From Durusdinium trenchii (Eukaryota > Sar > Dinophyceae > Suessiales > Symbiodiniaceae): a stretch of 64,000 nucleotides of DNA. Under the pieces are notes generated by a model. It was given only the letters and a program-made list of their open reading frames with translations, did no database searches and was not told the DNA's origin. The stretch lies in NCBI GenBank assembly GCA_963970005.1, contig CAXAMN010023350.1, forward strand, positions 467,112-531,111. The letters are read 5' to 3'. The stretch's first letter is position 1. Every line of letters starts with the position of its first letter. Positions 1 through 8,966 of the stretch are shown here, piece by piece. The position numbers were made by a program, and so were the translations under genes.

Positions 1-170
1 CGTTAGTCGCAGGTACGTCGATTTGGCGTCCCAAATCGATTCACAGATGCAGCACTGGCGTCTTCGTTGGTGCCAGTCCAGTGTGCATCCCTGGCACCCC
101 CTGCTGAAGAAGCATTCAAAACCAAAAACAAGGGGGAACCCTCAGGTACAGGGGTTGACACACACACACA
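1..170. repeat. Dispersed (AC)n-ended repeat, copy 1
   Basis: This stretch is nearly identical to 9338-9510: the same CGTTAGTCGCAGG start, the same GGCACCCCCTGCTGAAG core and the same GGTACAGGGGTTGACACAC end running into an AC microsatellite. It is cut by the window edge. Shorter relatives of the final motif occur near 15260, 62390 and 63885. The orientation is unknown. In the reverse frame it would read as a VCVS..VPKG peptide, which I remember from spurious dinoflagellate gene models. Confidence 0.8.
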
Positions 171-738
171 CGGCGCCGCTTTGCGGCGCTCGTGCGAAGA
201 ACCTGAATAGCTACCTAAAAAGCCTTAGAAACAAAAGGAAGAAGCGCAGAAAGAGCAGCGCAAAGAGGGCAAGAGAGAAAGGTAGGCTCAAGAGCAACCT
301 AAAAGGCCTGAGAGAAAGCCCAAGAAACGACCAAAAGCGCAAGAAGGAAAGTGGGGGGGGGGCAGGGAGGTGTATGTACATGTGTGTGTGTCCGTGTGTG
401 TGTGTGTGTATGAATACTTAGCACTCTAGAGTTACTGACTACTTAGCAGAAGCGAATTACGTGCAGTAATTAGGGAGCGGGACTTTAGTCACTTTAGTCT
501 TAGACCGCCCGGGTAGAGAAGACTAGAAAAGGGACAACAGAGGGAAAGGCACCGACACACAAGTGTGCCGAGTACCATTTCCCTCTGTTACCCTAATTAG
601 GTAGGGAGTAGAACTCGGTCGGGGGGTTGGGAGACCTGCCTCCAGTGGGCTGAGTTCCGTTTTTTAGCCCGGCGGCTATGGTTGTTCACCGTGAAAGCCC
701 GGCGGCTCTTTGTTCAGACAATTCAGTAGTGAAACAGT
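171..738. other. Non-coding stretch before the LTR element, with a nested hairpin
   Basis: No gene is seen here. Positions 230-360 are A/G-rich and 372-412 is a GT microsatellite. A nested hairpin runs from 467 to 599: TAATTAGGG (467-475) pairs with CCCTAATTA (591-599), and AACAGAGGGAAA (536-547) pairs exactly with TTTCCCTCTGTT (578-589). At 665-708 the 12-mer AGCCCGGCGGCT occurs twice. Confidence 0.6.
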
Positions 739-860
739 TGAACTGCAACTCATCCCATTCGTTCGGCACTTCATGATGTTGACCGTACAGCCACCTTACT
801 CTCGAGTGACTGCTCTAGGAAAAGGTCGCATGGGCTCCTTCGTTCCCCCTTGCCACTTCA
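739..860 (+). repeat. 5' LTR of the copia-type element
   Basis: The 122-bp repeat begins TGAACTGC and ends GCCACTTCA, so its termini are TGAA and TTCA. It is identical, base for base, to 8845-8966. Identical LTRs normally mean a recent insertion. The LTR is short for the copia group. No matching 5-bp target duplication touches both outer ends. Confidence 0.85.
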
Positions 861-862
861 AG

Positions 863-877
863 TGGTAGCGGAGCCCG
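863..877 (+). promoter_or_regulatory. Primer binding site (initiator tRNA-Met type)
   Basis: TGGTAGCGGAGCCCG starts two bases after the 5' LTR. It closely matches the usual copia primer site TGGTATCAGAGC, which pairs with the 3' end of initiator tRNA-Met. Position and sequence agree with minus-strand priming, and this supports 860 as the LTR end. Confidence 0.75.
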
Positions 878-918
878 AAAAGGGTTACCGTGGTAGGTAG
901 GTTCGTTGCCGTCGTGCC

Positions 919-3900
919 ATGTCATGGAAACCAAGCAGGTGCCGACGTCGAGCGGCGGGTAGCGAGGCGGACGAGCACGTCGGTGAGCGTGCGGGAGCGA
1001 TGCCAGGGTCGGCTGGCAGTGAAGGGAAGGGGGCTGCGGCGGCGGTTAGCGCTGAAGCAGGTGAGCGAGAGCACTCGAGAGCAGAGCCCGTCGAGGAGCC
1101 AGCCGGTGTCTTGGGTGACGAGGTAGCAGCTAGTGTTGGGGGGTCTGAGGATCCATGGCTAGTTCACTCTGATCCTTGGTCGCGAGCTGGCGGAGACGGG
1201 AAGAGGTGGCGAAGCTGGGAGGATTCACACTACCAGTGGCATGGGGGCGACTGGTCCAGCAGTACGTGGTCATGGCAATGGGGGGCTAGTGATAGGCAGT
1301 GGGATTCCTGGTCTCCGTGGTGGTGGTCATGGCCCTCCGGTGGTACTTCATGGTCTTGGCATCACTCGGGTGAACCTGAAGATGGTGGTCAACCTTGGGT
1401 ACCAGGTGGTGAAGGTGGTGTAGATCGACATGTACATGGTCTTCCAGGGGTTCAAGGTCAGGGCGACGATGGACGACCCCGCGTCGGTGAACGTCCTGGG
1501 GCTGTTGATGTGGCCTGGTACAATGACTCCAAGGTTGACGAAAGCTTAGAGATGAATCCGGCCGCTTGGCCGCCAGGGTCTTGGGAACACCATAGGTTAG
1601 ATGATGAACCCAATGGGGAGGTCATGGAGACATCCCTGAAGAGTTCAAAGGGGTCATCTTCAGGTGCACGCAAGATTCCAAGCACATACCCTCCAGCCTT
1701 CAGCGCATCTCCCAGCGAGAGCTACATTGAGTGGAAGCGGTCCGTGAAGTGTTGGATCGCTGCAAAGGGAGGACAGTTGCCAGAAGAGGTCATGGGTCCT
1801 CGGTGTTTAGCCATGTTGAAGGGTCGCGCTAGTGTCATTGTCCGCCACTTGAAGATTGAGGAGGTGAGTCAGTCCGGCGGCTTAGATTTGGTCTTCCAGG
1901 CTCTTGAGAGTAGCCCCATGGTGATGGAATTGGATGGCCAACGCGGTGAAAAGGCACAGCGCGAGTTCCTGCGATGTCGGCGTCAAGCCGGTGAAAGCAT
2001 GGAGAGCTTCCTGATGCGGGTGCAGGCTCAACGAGCCGTGATGGAGGAGGAGGACCCGACCTTCGCAGTGGGTGACTGGTTCCTTGTGGGCTACATCTTG
2101 GACCATGCTGAGCTCACGTTGAAGGACAGAGTCATGGTCCTTGCTGCAGCCCAGAATCAGATGTCCTCCGTTTGTGTCTTTCCTGCCCTGCGCCGCATGG
2201 GACCTTTCTTGCAGGGCACAGTGCCGATTGGGAAGGGAGTCATTGATGCTCCATTGCTTCCTGAGTTGCAGCCAGACCAACCATCATCCAAAACAGCCGC
2301 CGCCCATGAGGGCGGGCCTGAAGGCCGCCGTCCGTGGCAACCCTACAAGGTGAACGTCGTGGAGGACGTGAGTGGCTACAGCGGCGGGGAAGATGGTGAT
2401 TTTGAGGAAGTGGCTGCGGTCTCAGTCCCTGAGGAACTGGAGGCCGCTACTCGTGCGGCTATGGCTGCCTTCTCGGCCTCACAGGCCAAACTTCGGGCTT
2501 TGAAGCAGGCCCGTGGTTACTTCCAGAAAACAGAACCATCTGTGCAGCCAGATCGTCGTGATCGCCTGAGGAAACTCATGCAAGAGAATCCATGCCGTGG
2601 ATGCGGCCAGTATGGCCATTGGTCTAAGGACCCTGAGCGCCCCAAGAACGCCAAGAGTTCATCAGCGTCCTTGGTGACCACCCCAGCACAGTCTTCCGTT
2701 CCTTCTCCGGAGCAGCAGGCAGAGCATGCTGCAATGTCCGCAGTCTTAGAACAGATGATGCGGGACCAACAACAGGCAACGCCTCGAGCATATATGGCTG
2801 CGATGACTAGTTGGGAGGGTAGCACTTCGTTTTCGTCTGAGGACTTTGTGACCTTGGTGAACACCTCGGATGACTTGTTAGCAGCAAGAATGGTAGTGGA
2901 TTTGGGGTGTTTGCGGACCGTGGCTGGGGTGAAGTGGGTGGTTCAGGAGATCGCTCGATGTCGTGCACAAGGTCGGTTTGTGGAAATTCGCAAAACATTG
3001 GATTATTTCAGGTTTGGCGATGGGGAGAGGCGACCATCTCATTACAGAGTGTTTTTGGAAGTAGGGTTGGCTCAGCATGTTGGATTGTTGGCGATCAACG
3101 CTGTTGAATACCCATGTCCTCCCTTACTCTCAAAAGGGGTGTGTTCGGCCTTGGGACTTCAGTTGGATTGCGGGTCAGGCCGGTTTGACCTGACGAAGAT
3201 TGGGGTTCGTGGACAGCATTTCACTACCTCACAAGAAGGACATTTTTTGTTGAGCATTGATCATTTTCACCCGGCGTGGCCCCAATGGCAACAATTGTTG
3301 ACAGCTGGCCATATTCCCAAAATCCAACATGAAGAGATCCAGTGTTTTGAGCTGCGTTCTGGAGAGCCAGTTGGACGAGGTGCTCGCCGCGCTCGCCCTC
3401 ACAGCTCTCACGTAGCAGTTCGAACGACTGTGCATCCACCGAGCCCTTCACGTCCGGCCCCTTCGATCCATGGCGGCGCAACGTCGGGGTCCGAAGTGGA
3501 GCCAGTGGAGGAGGAGCCATCGCTGCATCGGAAGACAGCCCATGGCACCCGCCTGGACGAGAGCATGGAGAAACAAGCCACGGTCAAGGGCTATGCAACT
3601 ACAGCCCAGGCCAAGAAGACCAAGGGCTCAGCGGCAGCGGCATCGACTCCGGAGGGCGGGACCGACCAGAAGAACCTCAAGAAGGTGTCAACCAAATCCT
3701 TGTCCAAGAAGGAGCAGATGCTGGCAGTGACGGGGCTCAATGCCGAGTTTCCGACTCTGGGGATGACCCTCAGCGGGGACGCAGTCTTCAATATGAGCTG
3801 GGTGATCCACGGTCGCCTGATCGTCCACAAGTGGAAGCAGCTCGTGTGGATGGTGCGCGCTCGGGATGCCCTGGAGGCGGAGGGGCGCCGCTACAAGCGC

Positions 3901-4002
3901 CACCCCCGCTGGTTGGCCATGATGTTCTCGCGAGAGACGGCAGCTCTTTGGGGACACCTCGGGGGCGCTGTGAAGACGCTGCAGTCGCCGCTGATGAAGT
4001 GA
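919..4002 (+). CDS. Gag with degenerate zinc knuckle and protease remnant
   Basis: The ORF has 1027 codons, and its ATG lies 58 bp after the LTR. Residues about 30-160 are Gly/Trp/Ser-rich. Residues about 255-400 resemble a copia Gag core (an EWKRSVKCW segment, then a REFLRCRR...ESFLMRV segment). A zinc knuckle starts at residue 559: Cys-X2-Cys-X4-His is present, but the final Cys of CCHC is absent. At residues 661-663 the protease active-site triplet reads Asp-Leu-Gly where the family has Asp-Ser/Thr-Gly; Leu (TTG) is one transition from Ser (TCG). The last 57 codons overlap the next frame, where the polyprotein continues, so a -1 shift or an indel near 3990-4002 is required. The encoded particle protein and protease would act in cytoplasmic virus-like particles. 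Family assignment is confident; activity is doubtful. Confidence 0.85.
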   Translation: MSWKPSRCRRRAAGSEADEHVGERAGAMPGSAGSEGKGAAAAVSAEAGEREHSRAEPVEEPAGVLGDEVAASVGGSEDPWLVHSDPWSRAGGDGKRWRSWEDSHYQWHGGDWSSSTWSWQWGASDRQWDSWSPWWWSWPSGGTSWSWHHSGEPEDGGQPWVPGGEGGVDRHVHGLPGVQGQGDDGRPRVGERPGAVDVAWYNDSKVDESLEMNPAAWPPGSWEHHRLDDEPNGEVMETSLKSSKGSSSGARKIPSTYPPAFSASPSESYIEWKRSVKCWIAAKGGQLPEEVMGPRCLAMLKGRASVIVRHLKIEEVSQSGGLDLVFQALESSPMVMELDGQRGEKAQREFLRCRRQAGESMESFLMRVQAQRAVMEEEDPTFAVGDWFLVGYILDHAELTLKDRVMVLAAAQNQMSSVCVFPALRRMGPFLQGTVPIGKGVIDAPLLPELQPDQPSSKTAAAHEGGPEGRRPWQPYKVNVVEDVSGYSGGEDGDFEEVAAVSVPEELEAATRAAMAAFSASQAKLRALKQARGYFQKTEPSVQPDRRDRLRKLMQENPCRGCGQYGHWSKDPERPKNAKSSSASLVTTPAQSSVPSPEQQAEHAAMSAVLEQMMRDQQQATPRAYMAAMTSWEGSTSFSSEDFVTLVNTSDDLLAARMVVDLGCLRTVAGVKWVVQEIARCRAQGRFVEIRKTLDYFRFGDGERRPSHYRVFLEVGLAQHVGLLAINAVEYPCPPLLSKGVCSALGLQLDCGSGRFDLTKIGVRGQHFTTSQEGHFLLSIDHFHPAWPQWQQLLTAGHIPKIQHEEIQCFELRSGEPVGRGARRARPHSSHVAVRTTVHPPSPSRPAPSIHGGATSGSEVEPVEEEPSLHRKTAHGTRLDESMEKQATVKGYATTAQAKKTKGSAAAASTPEGGTDQKNLKKVSTKSLSKKEQMLAVTGLNAEFPTLGMTLSGDAVFNMSWVIHGRLIVHKWKQLVWMVRARDALEAEGRRYKRHPRWLAMMFSRETAALWGHLGGAVKTLQSPLMK

Positions 4003-5513
4003 GAGTGAGCCAATCCATCACTGCACCACCACCGTCACAACATGCATGGAATCGAGGACAAGTGCAGCGGTTGAAACACAGCATCAAACAGGCAAAACAT
4101 GCAATTACACAGTTGACATTGGTGGCCAAGTGCAGTGAGCAATCTTGTTGGAAGGTATTAGAAATTCTTGGTGGGAGCGCCAACTTGTCACTCATTGCCA
4201 AGTCGACAGGGAAATGGATTGCACTGGAGCCGGTAGATTTGATGTATGGGTCAGATTTGTTGACACCTCAAGAACAAGCATTGGTTCTTTCTCAACTAGA
4301 TCAGTGGGAACCCGATTTGGTCTGTTTGGAACCCCCTTGTGGTGCGTGGTCTTCTTTGCAGAGCCTCAATCCTAGGAAGGACTTGTTGGAGTTCAAACGT
4401 GCACTTCATATGCCTTTTTGGACCTTTTCAGCTAAAGTATGGAAGAAACAGCATGCAGCAGGTCGTTTGGTGCTTTTGGAACAGCCATTGCGGAGTGCCG
4501 CTTTATCTCTTGATTGTATGCGTGATCGACCAGCAGTTTTCCGAGCGGTGGTAGATCAGTGTCAGTTTGAACTGAAAGATCCCATGACTTCCAAGTTGTA
4601 TCGGAAACGCACTGCTTTAGACGTCAACTCAGAGATTTTTGCAGCAGCGCTCATGCATCACGGGCTTTGTTCATATGCACCCCACGAACATGAGGTCATT
4701 GAAGGTCAAACTTTTGTAGATGGCAAATGGGTCAATCGTTCCTTGGTGGCCGGCATGTGGACTCCGTGTTTTGCTCGTCACATCCTAGCGAGCGTAGCTT
4801 TGGCCTTGACAAACGCTTCTTGCTGGAAACAACAAGTGAGTGGCGTGAGCACCTTCGTCACAGATTTTGAGGAGGGTGGCACCGACTCACCCGTGTTACT
4901 AGAGACCAACTACCAGGCTCTGACTTGCGCTGGTGTGGGCTGCTACAACATCGGGGCCTCGTGGTGTTCAACCTGTAGGACAGGGTGGTGTGGGGAGTGT
5001 CGCGATCGGCATCCGTGTTTTCCTCATGATGAAGTCACCGCCGTGTCCGAACCTTGGGCACATGCAGCGCTCACAGCTGAAGAAGGGGATCGGGCTGAGG
5101 CTTGGTCAGAGCATGGGGTGGTGCCAGAAGACATGAAAACCGAATTAGCTGTTCGTCATCTTTTCAAACGCCTCCAACAAGAAGAAGAAGAAAGGAAGGG
5201 TGACTTCAGTGGGATTGGGAGTAGGTATGGATATTGCCATTTTGTTGGGCCTTCACTGAGGGTGAACAAGGCCATCAGAAATCAGGTGGCCAAACTGCAT
5301 TCTACCCTGGGCCATCCTTCCAATGAACGGATGGCTCGGATGTTGAAGCTGCAGGGAGCTAAGTCCGAGGTGGTGCAAGCGGCTCGAGATCTCCGCTGTG
5401 AAGTATGTTCTAGAATCCACCCCACAGTCTCGGCCCCGAAGTCATCAGCCACGACTCCGGAAAGATTCAACGAACATTGCAGTCTGGACTCTTTTTTTTG
5501 TGCTGGATGCTGA
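3999..5513 (+). CDS. Pol part 1: DNA-methyltransferase-like domain, Cys-rich cluster, integrase zinc domain
   Basis: This is frame 3; the ORF opens at 3831, but coding probably begins where Gag ends. Using residue numbers from 3831: residues 108-123 (KVLEILGGSANLSLIA) look like an S-adenosylmethionine-binding motif I; Pro-Pro-Cys at 168-170 is like motif IV of C5-cytosine methyltransferases, with Cys170 as the would-be nucleophile; Glu-Gln-Pro at 217-219 is like motif VI. Residues 365-398 hold a Cys/His-rich cluster. Near 490, LHSTLGHPS followed by CEVC gives the HHCC zinc domain of integrases. The domain order (Gag, PR, MTase-like, IN) fits dinoflagellate copia elements, some of which are reported to carry DNMTs. 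The ORF ends early because of an eighth T at 5492-5499. The methyltransferase call is from motifs only. Confidence 0.7.
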   Translation: MRVSQSITAPPPSQHAWNRGQVQRLKHSIKQAKHAITQLTLVAKCSEQSCWKVLEILGGSANLSLIAKSTGKWIALEPVDLMYGSDLLTPQEQALVLSQLDQWEPDLVCLEPPCGAWSSLQSLNPRKDLLEFKRALHMPFWTFSAKVWKKQHAAGRLVLLEQPLRSAALSLDCMRDRPAVFRAVVDQCQFELKDPMTSKLYRKRTALDVNSEIFAAALMHHGLCSYAPHEHEVIEGQTFVDGKWVNRSLVAGMWTPCFARHILASVALALTNASCWKQQVSGVSTFVTDFEEGGTDSPVLLETNYQALTCAGVGCYNIGASWCSTCRTGWCGECRDRHPCFPHDEVTAVSEPWAHAALTAEEGDRAEAWSEHGVVPEDMKTELAVRHLFKRLQQEEEERKGDFSGIGSRYGYCHFVGPSLRVNKAIRNQVAKLHSTLGHPSNERMARMLKLQGAKSEVVQAARDLRCEVCSRIHPTVSAPKSSATTPERFNEHCSLDSFFCAGC

Positions 5514-5922
5514 TGGTGTGCGCTGGAATGTGACTCATGTGGTCGACGGGTTTTGCTCTTTGCAGTACGCTGTTCTCTCCAAGAATCCCTCAGCACAGAC
5601 TAGTTGCAGTCTTTTGTTCGATCGCTGGATCCTCGTTCATGGACCTCCGAAAGAGATCTCGGTAGATGGAGGCCCTGAATTCCGAGGCAAGTTTCCTTGC
5701 TTGTGCCAGTTGTTTGACATTCACATGCATGTCCATCCCACGTCAGCCAAGTGGAAGGCAGGTCTAGCTGAAAGGCATGGAGCTATTCTCAAGCTGATCT
5801 TCTTGCGCATGATCCATGAGCTAGTTCTCAACAAGGAAAGTTCCCTAAGCTATGCTCTGGCTATGGCGGTTCAGGCCAAGAATCGCCTCATAGGCGGTGT
5901 GGAAAATCACCAATTCAAGTAG
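5500..5922 (+). CDS. Pol part 2: integrase catalytic core
   Basis: The frame returns to that of Gag after the T run at 5492-5499. The core shows Asp in VDGGPEF (codon at 5665) and Glu in GLAERHG (codon at 5770), 34 residues apart, matching the DDE core; the first Asp lies just before the T run in the preceding frame. The enzyme would join element cDNA to chromosomal DNA in the nucleus. A TAG at 5920-5922 ends the frame, and the C-terminal part continues in frame 3 (next entry). The core is clear, but the gene is interrupted on both sides. Confidence 0.8.
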   Translation: MLDADGVRWNVTHVVDGFCSLQYAVLSKNPSAQTSCSLLFDRWILVHGPPKEISVDGGPEFRGKFPCLCQLFDIHMHVHPTSAKWKAGLAERHGAILKLIFLRMIHELVLNKESSLSYALAMAVQAKNRLIGGVENHQFK

Positions 5923-5942
5923 TTCAAGGCCGTGATCAGGTC

Positions 5943-6195
5943 GTGCCCTCGTCCTTGTTGGAACAAGTTGATCGAGCTGAGGTGCGCTTTGCCTCCAACA
6001 GCCAGATTTTAGAAAATGAAGAGCACCAATCCATGGAGCGCATGCGGCAAGAAGCAGCCGCAGCCTTCCATTGGTTGGATTCACATGAGCGTCTCCGAAT
6101 GGCTTTGAACAGTCGCAGTAGGCCTCCTCATTTGAAGGCTGATGCTTTAGCTGCAACCAGGCCAGAACAAGAGGCTGCAAGATTTTGCCACCGGC
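5943..6195 (+). pseudogene. Pol part 3: integrase C-terminal linker, displaced frame
   Basis: Frame 3 from 5943 encodes a helix-rich acidic and basic segment (LLEQVDRAEVRF, then a QEAAAAFHWLDSHERLRMAL segment) with the composition of the linker between integrase and reverse transcriptase. Coding returns to frame 1 near 6170-6195, where GYQGPAVVACADG leads into DRLWVRFKG, the GP..V / G..WVRF pattern of copia integrase C-termini. At least one indel lies on each side. Confidence 0.6.
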
Positions 6196-8847
6196 TATCA
6201 GGGACCGGCAGTTGTGGCATGTGCTGATGGGCCGGATCGACTTTGGGTTCGGTTCAAGGGCTCTGTTGTTCGGGTTGCTCTGGAAAACGTGCGCCTGGCT
6301 ACGCCAGAAGAAGAAGTCGGGCCAAGCTTCATCATGGATGCCTTGAAGACTTTGGAGGAAGAGCTGACGGGTAACCGACGGCCTCCAGGCTATGAAGAAG
6401 AAGGAGAAAAGGCGGAAGCAGTTGAAACTGTTGGCCCCCGTTCAGGTGACCTTCCTTCCGGCGCCCCCAGCGAGACGCAGTTCCACTCAGGCATGACAGG
6501 GGTGGACCCGAAGGAAGGAGTCCTGGACACCGCGCCACCGGTCTCAACTGCTCCGGTACCTCAACCTACACCCGAAGTCGTGGCCTTGGCTAAGGAGTCA
6601 GCTGATCGTTGTCGCGTTCTAGATGGCTTGCCACGGAAATTTCGAGCTTCTCCTTATGAGCTTCAGCGCCCATCGACAGTGACAGAAAAGATCGAATTCT
6701 TTGAACGTGGTGGTGATGAAACCTGGAAATCCATCCTGTCCCAGGCCAGTGAGAAGAAACCATTGCCATCGGCACTTCAACGGTTCTCTGCCGAGAAGGA
6801 TCTTCAGGCAGTCGACCATGCAATCGAACAAGGGTTGCAAGAGCATGTCCGACAACGTGATGGGGGCGGAGAATCCATGTTGAAGACACCTCGACTTGAG
6901 AATGACTCATCCTCTGCGATGCCTGTTGAAGCAGGGGTCAGTTCAGTTGGTCCGTGGGTCGCTGAGGTCAAGATGGCTTTGGAAGCATGGGCTCTGCAGT
7001 CTTCGACATCTCTGTCAGAAAGTGAGCGCATGAAGGCCATGATTGAAGAGTTCGATGGCCAACAAATCGAGCTTGAGCGGGTTAATCGGGCAGGACCAGA
7101 ACCGGGACCTCGTGGAGAAATATACTTCAAGGACATGACCCCGACAGAACAAAGGTTGACCGTACCAGCGCTCATCAAGGCTCTGGACATTCATTTCCAG
7201 TATCAGGCTGTAGAGCCAGTCCCCTTGGATACCCCAATAGCCAAGGAGGCCACTCTGCAGAGCAGGTTTGTCATCGTGAACAAAAAGTGGCTCCAACGAT
7301 TGTTTGGGCCCAAGGGACGGTTGTGTGTGGGGGGTCATCGAGATCCTCAAGCTGGAAAATATCCCACGTCATCTCCAACAGCTCAACTACTTGGGCATCA
7401 CATTCTCCTGATAGTCATGGTTGGAAAGAAATGGAAGGGATATGGTGGAGACATCACTGCTGCCTTTTTGCAGGGAGAACCCCTTCCTCGGGACAAGCCG
7501 CTTTACATTTGGATGCCCAGAAAGCTGCCAGCAGGTGTTGTGTCGTATCTTGATGACAAGCCGAAGGGATACAGAACTGATCTCGTCAAAGTGGTGAAGG
7601 GCGTTTTTGGTTTGAACGAATCCCCTCGCTTGTGGTACTTAGGCCTTCGCAAACATTTGTGTGCCTTGGGATTTCGGGAACTGTCTTTAGCACCATGTGT
7701 CTTTGTTCTCCATGTGAAAGGGAAGCTTGAAGCTATGGCCACTGTTCATGTAGACGATGTTCTTCTAGCCGGCAGTGACTTGGCAGAACCTGTCTGGGAA
7801 GAACTCAAGACTCGTTTGACTTTTGGCAGCTGGAATTCCATGCTCGACGGCTTCAAGTTTTTGGGAAGACAAATTGTGCAGGACGCTTCCACTCTAGAGG
7901 TCACCACCAATATGATCGAGTACTGTGCTGACTTGGAAGAGGTGATCATCGACGCTCACCTTCCTGATCAACAACCTTTGACTGAGGCACAAGTGACGGA
8001 CCTGAAATCCGCTGTCGGTAAGCTAAGTTGGGCAGCACGACAAAGTCGTCCTGACGTGTTGTTCTTAGTATCTTGGCTCCAACAAAGTTTTTCAGAACCT
8101 CAGGTGAAACACCTTCGGCAAGTGAACACCATCATTAAAGCTCTCAAGAAAGAGCTTCCCTTACGGTTTGTTCATTTGGGTTGCCCCTTGGAAGAGGCCA
8201 TTTTTGTGGTTTCCTCGGATGGAGCCTATGGCTCGATGCCCGGAGGACGTTCTCAGCAAGGTTGGTTGGTTGGATTAGCAAACCCTGCCATCAAAGATGG
8301 CGGTGCTCGCATGAATCTGATCGAATGGCAAAGCACGTCATGTAAGCGGGTTGTGCGGTCTTCCATGGCCATTGAAGCCTGTGCTGCCTCTTTGGCTTTT
8401 GAACATGGAGAATACATCCGTGACCTGTTTTGTGAAGTGATGTGTAGCGATTTTGAAGTGAAGCGGTGGGGACATTTTGTCCGTTTGTGGGAACTGATTC
8501 TTGTTCTTGATGCCAAAACGGCTTTTGATACTCTTCAGACTGACAGTCTCCCGCAAGACCGCCGCACGGCTTTGGATTTGTTGGCCATAAAGGAATCTTT
8601 GTTGAATGAAGCCAATCGGGCTTTGTGTCGTTGGGTTCCTGGTCCACAACAGTTAGCCGATAGCCTTACCAAAGACAAAGGCAATAGAATCCTCCCAGAC
8701 TTTTTAGAGTCCAACGAATGGTGTCTCCAGGAAGATGTCTCATGGCAGGAACAGAGGGCTCGTCAGAGGGCCACTCAGAAGGTCTACAAAGACCGTGTGA
8801 AGACGCTTCGTCTTGAGGCAACCCAGGGAGGTACCGGGGTGAGTTGA
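6196..8847 (+). CDS. Pol part 4: copia reverse transcriptase and RNase H
   Basis: This is the longest intact part; an ATG at 6214 gives 877 residues, but the frame is open a little further upstream, consistent with a polyprotein. The RVT_2-type reverse transcriptase shows GGDITAAFLQG near residue 413 and HVDDVLLAG with catalytic Asp514-Asp515. RNase H follows with Asp669 (SSDGAYGS), Glu in SSMAIEACA and Asp in LDAKTAFD. All RT and RH catalytic residues I can place are present, unlike protease and zinc knuckle. The first ~200 residues are acidic and Pro-rich. The stop codon TGA is formed by the first three bases of the 3' LTR. Confidence 0.92.
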   Translation, partial: YQGPAVVACADGPDRLWVRFKGSVVRVALENVRLATPEEEVGPSFIMDALKTLEEELTGNRRPPGYEEEGEKAEAVETVGPRSGDLPSGAPSETQFHSGMTGVDPKEGVLDTAPPVSTAPVPQPTPEVVALAKESADRCRVLDGLPRKFRASPYELQRPSTVTEKIEFFERGGDETWKSILSQASEKKPLPSALQRFSAEKDLQAVDHAIEQGLQEHVRQRDGGGESMLKTPRLENDSSSAMPVEAGVSSVGPWVAEVKMALEAWALQSSTSLSESERMKAMIEEFDGQQIELERVNRAGPEPGPRGEIYFKDMTPTEQRLTVPALIKALDIHFQYQAVEPVPLDTPIAKEATLQSRFVIVNKKWLQRLFGPKGRLCVGGHRDPQAGKYPTSSPTAQLLGHHILLIVMVGKKWKGYGGDITAAFLQGEPLPRDKPLYIWMPRKLPAGVVSYLDDKPKGYRTDLVKVVKGVFGLNESPRLWYLGLRKHLCALGFRELSLAPCVFVLHVKGKLEAMATVHVDDVLLAGSDLAEPVWEELKTRLTFGSWNSMLDGFKFLGRQIVQDASTLEVTTNMIEYCADLEEVIIDAHLPDQQPLTEAQVTDLKSAVGKLSWAARQSRPDVLFLVSWLQQSFSEPQVKHLRQVNTIIKALKKELPLRFVHLGCPLEEAIFVVSSDGAYGSMPGGRSQQGWLVGLANPAIKDGGARMNLIEWQSTSCKRVVRSSMAIEACAASLAFEHGEYIRDLFCEVMCSDFEVKRWGHFVRLWELILVLDAKTAFDTLQTDSLPQDRRTALDLLAIKESLLNEANRALCRWVPGPQQLADSLTKDKGNRILPDFLESNEWCLQEDVSWQEQRARQRATQKVYKDRVKTLRLEATQGGTGVS

Positions 8848-8966
8848 ACTGCAACTCATCCCATTCGTTCGGCACTTCATGATGTTGACCGTACAGCCAC
8901 CTTACTCTCGAGTGACTGCTCTAGGAAAAGGTCGCATGGGCTCCTTCGTTCCCCCTTGCCACTTCA
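8845..8966 (+). repeat. 3' LTR of the copia-type element
   Basis: This is an exact copy of 739-860 (122 bp). It overlaps the stop codon of the RT-RNase H frame. The preceding 20 bases are purine-rich (AGGGAGG, GGGGTGAG) and could be the polypurine tract. The whole element is 739-8966, 8228 bp. Confidence 0.85.
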
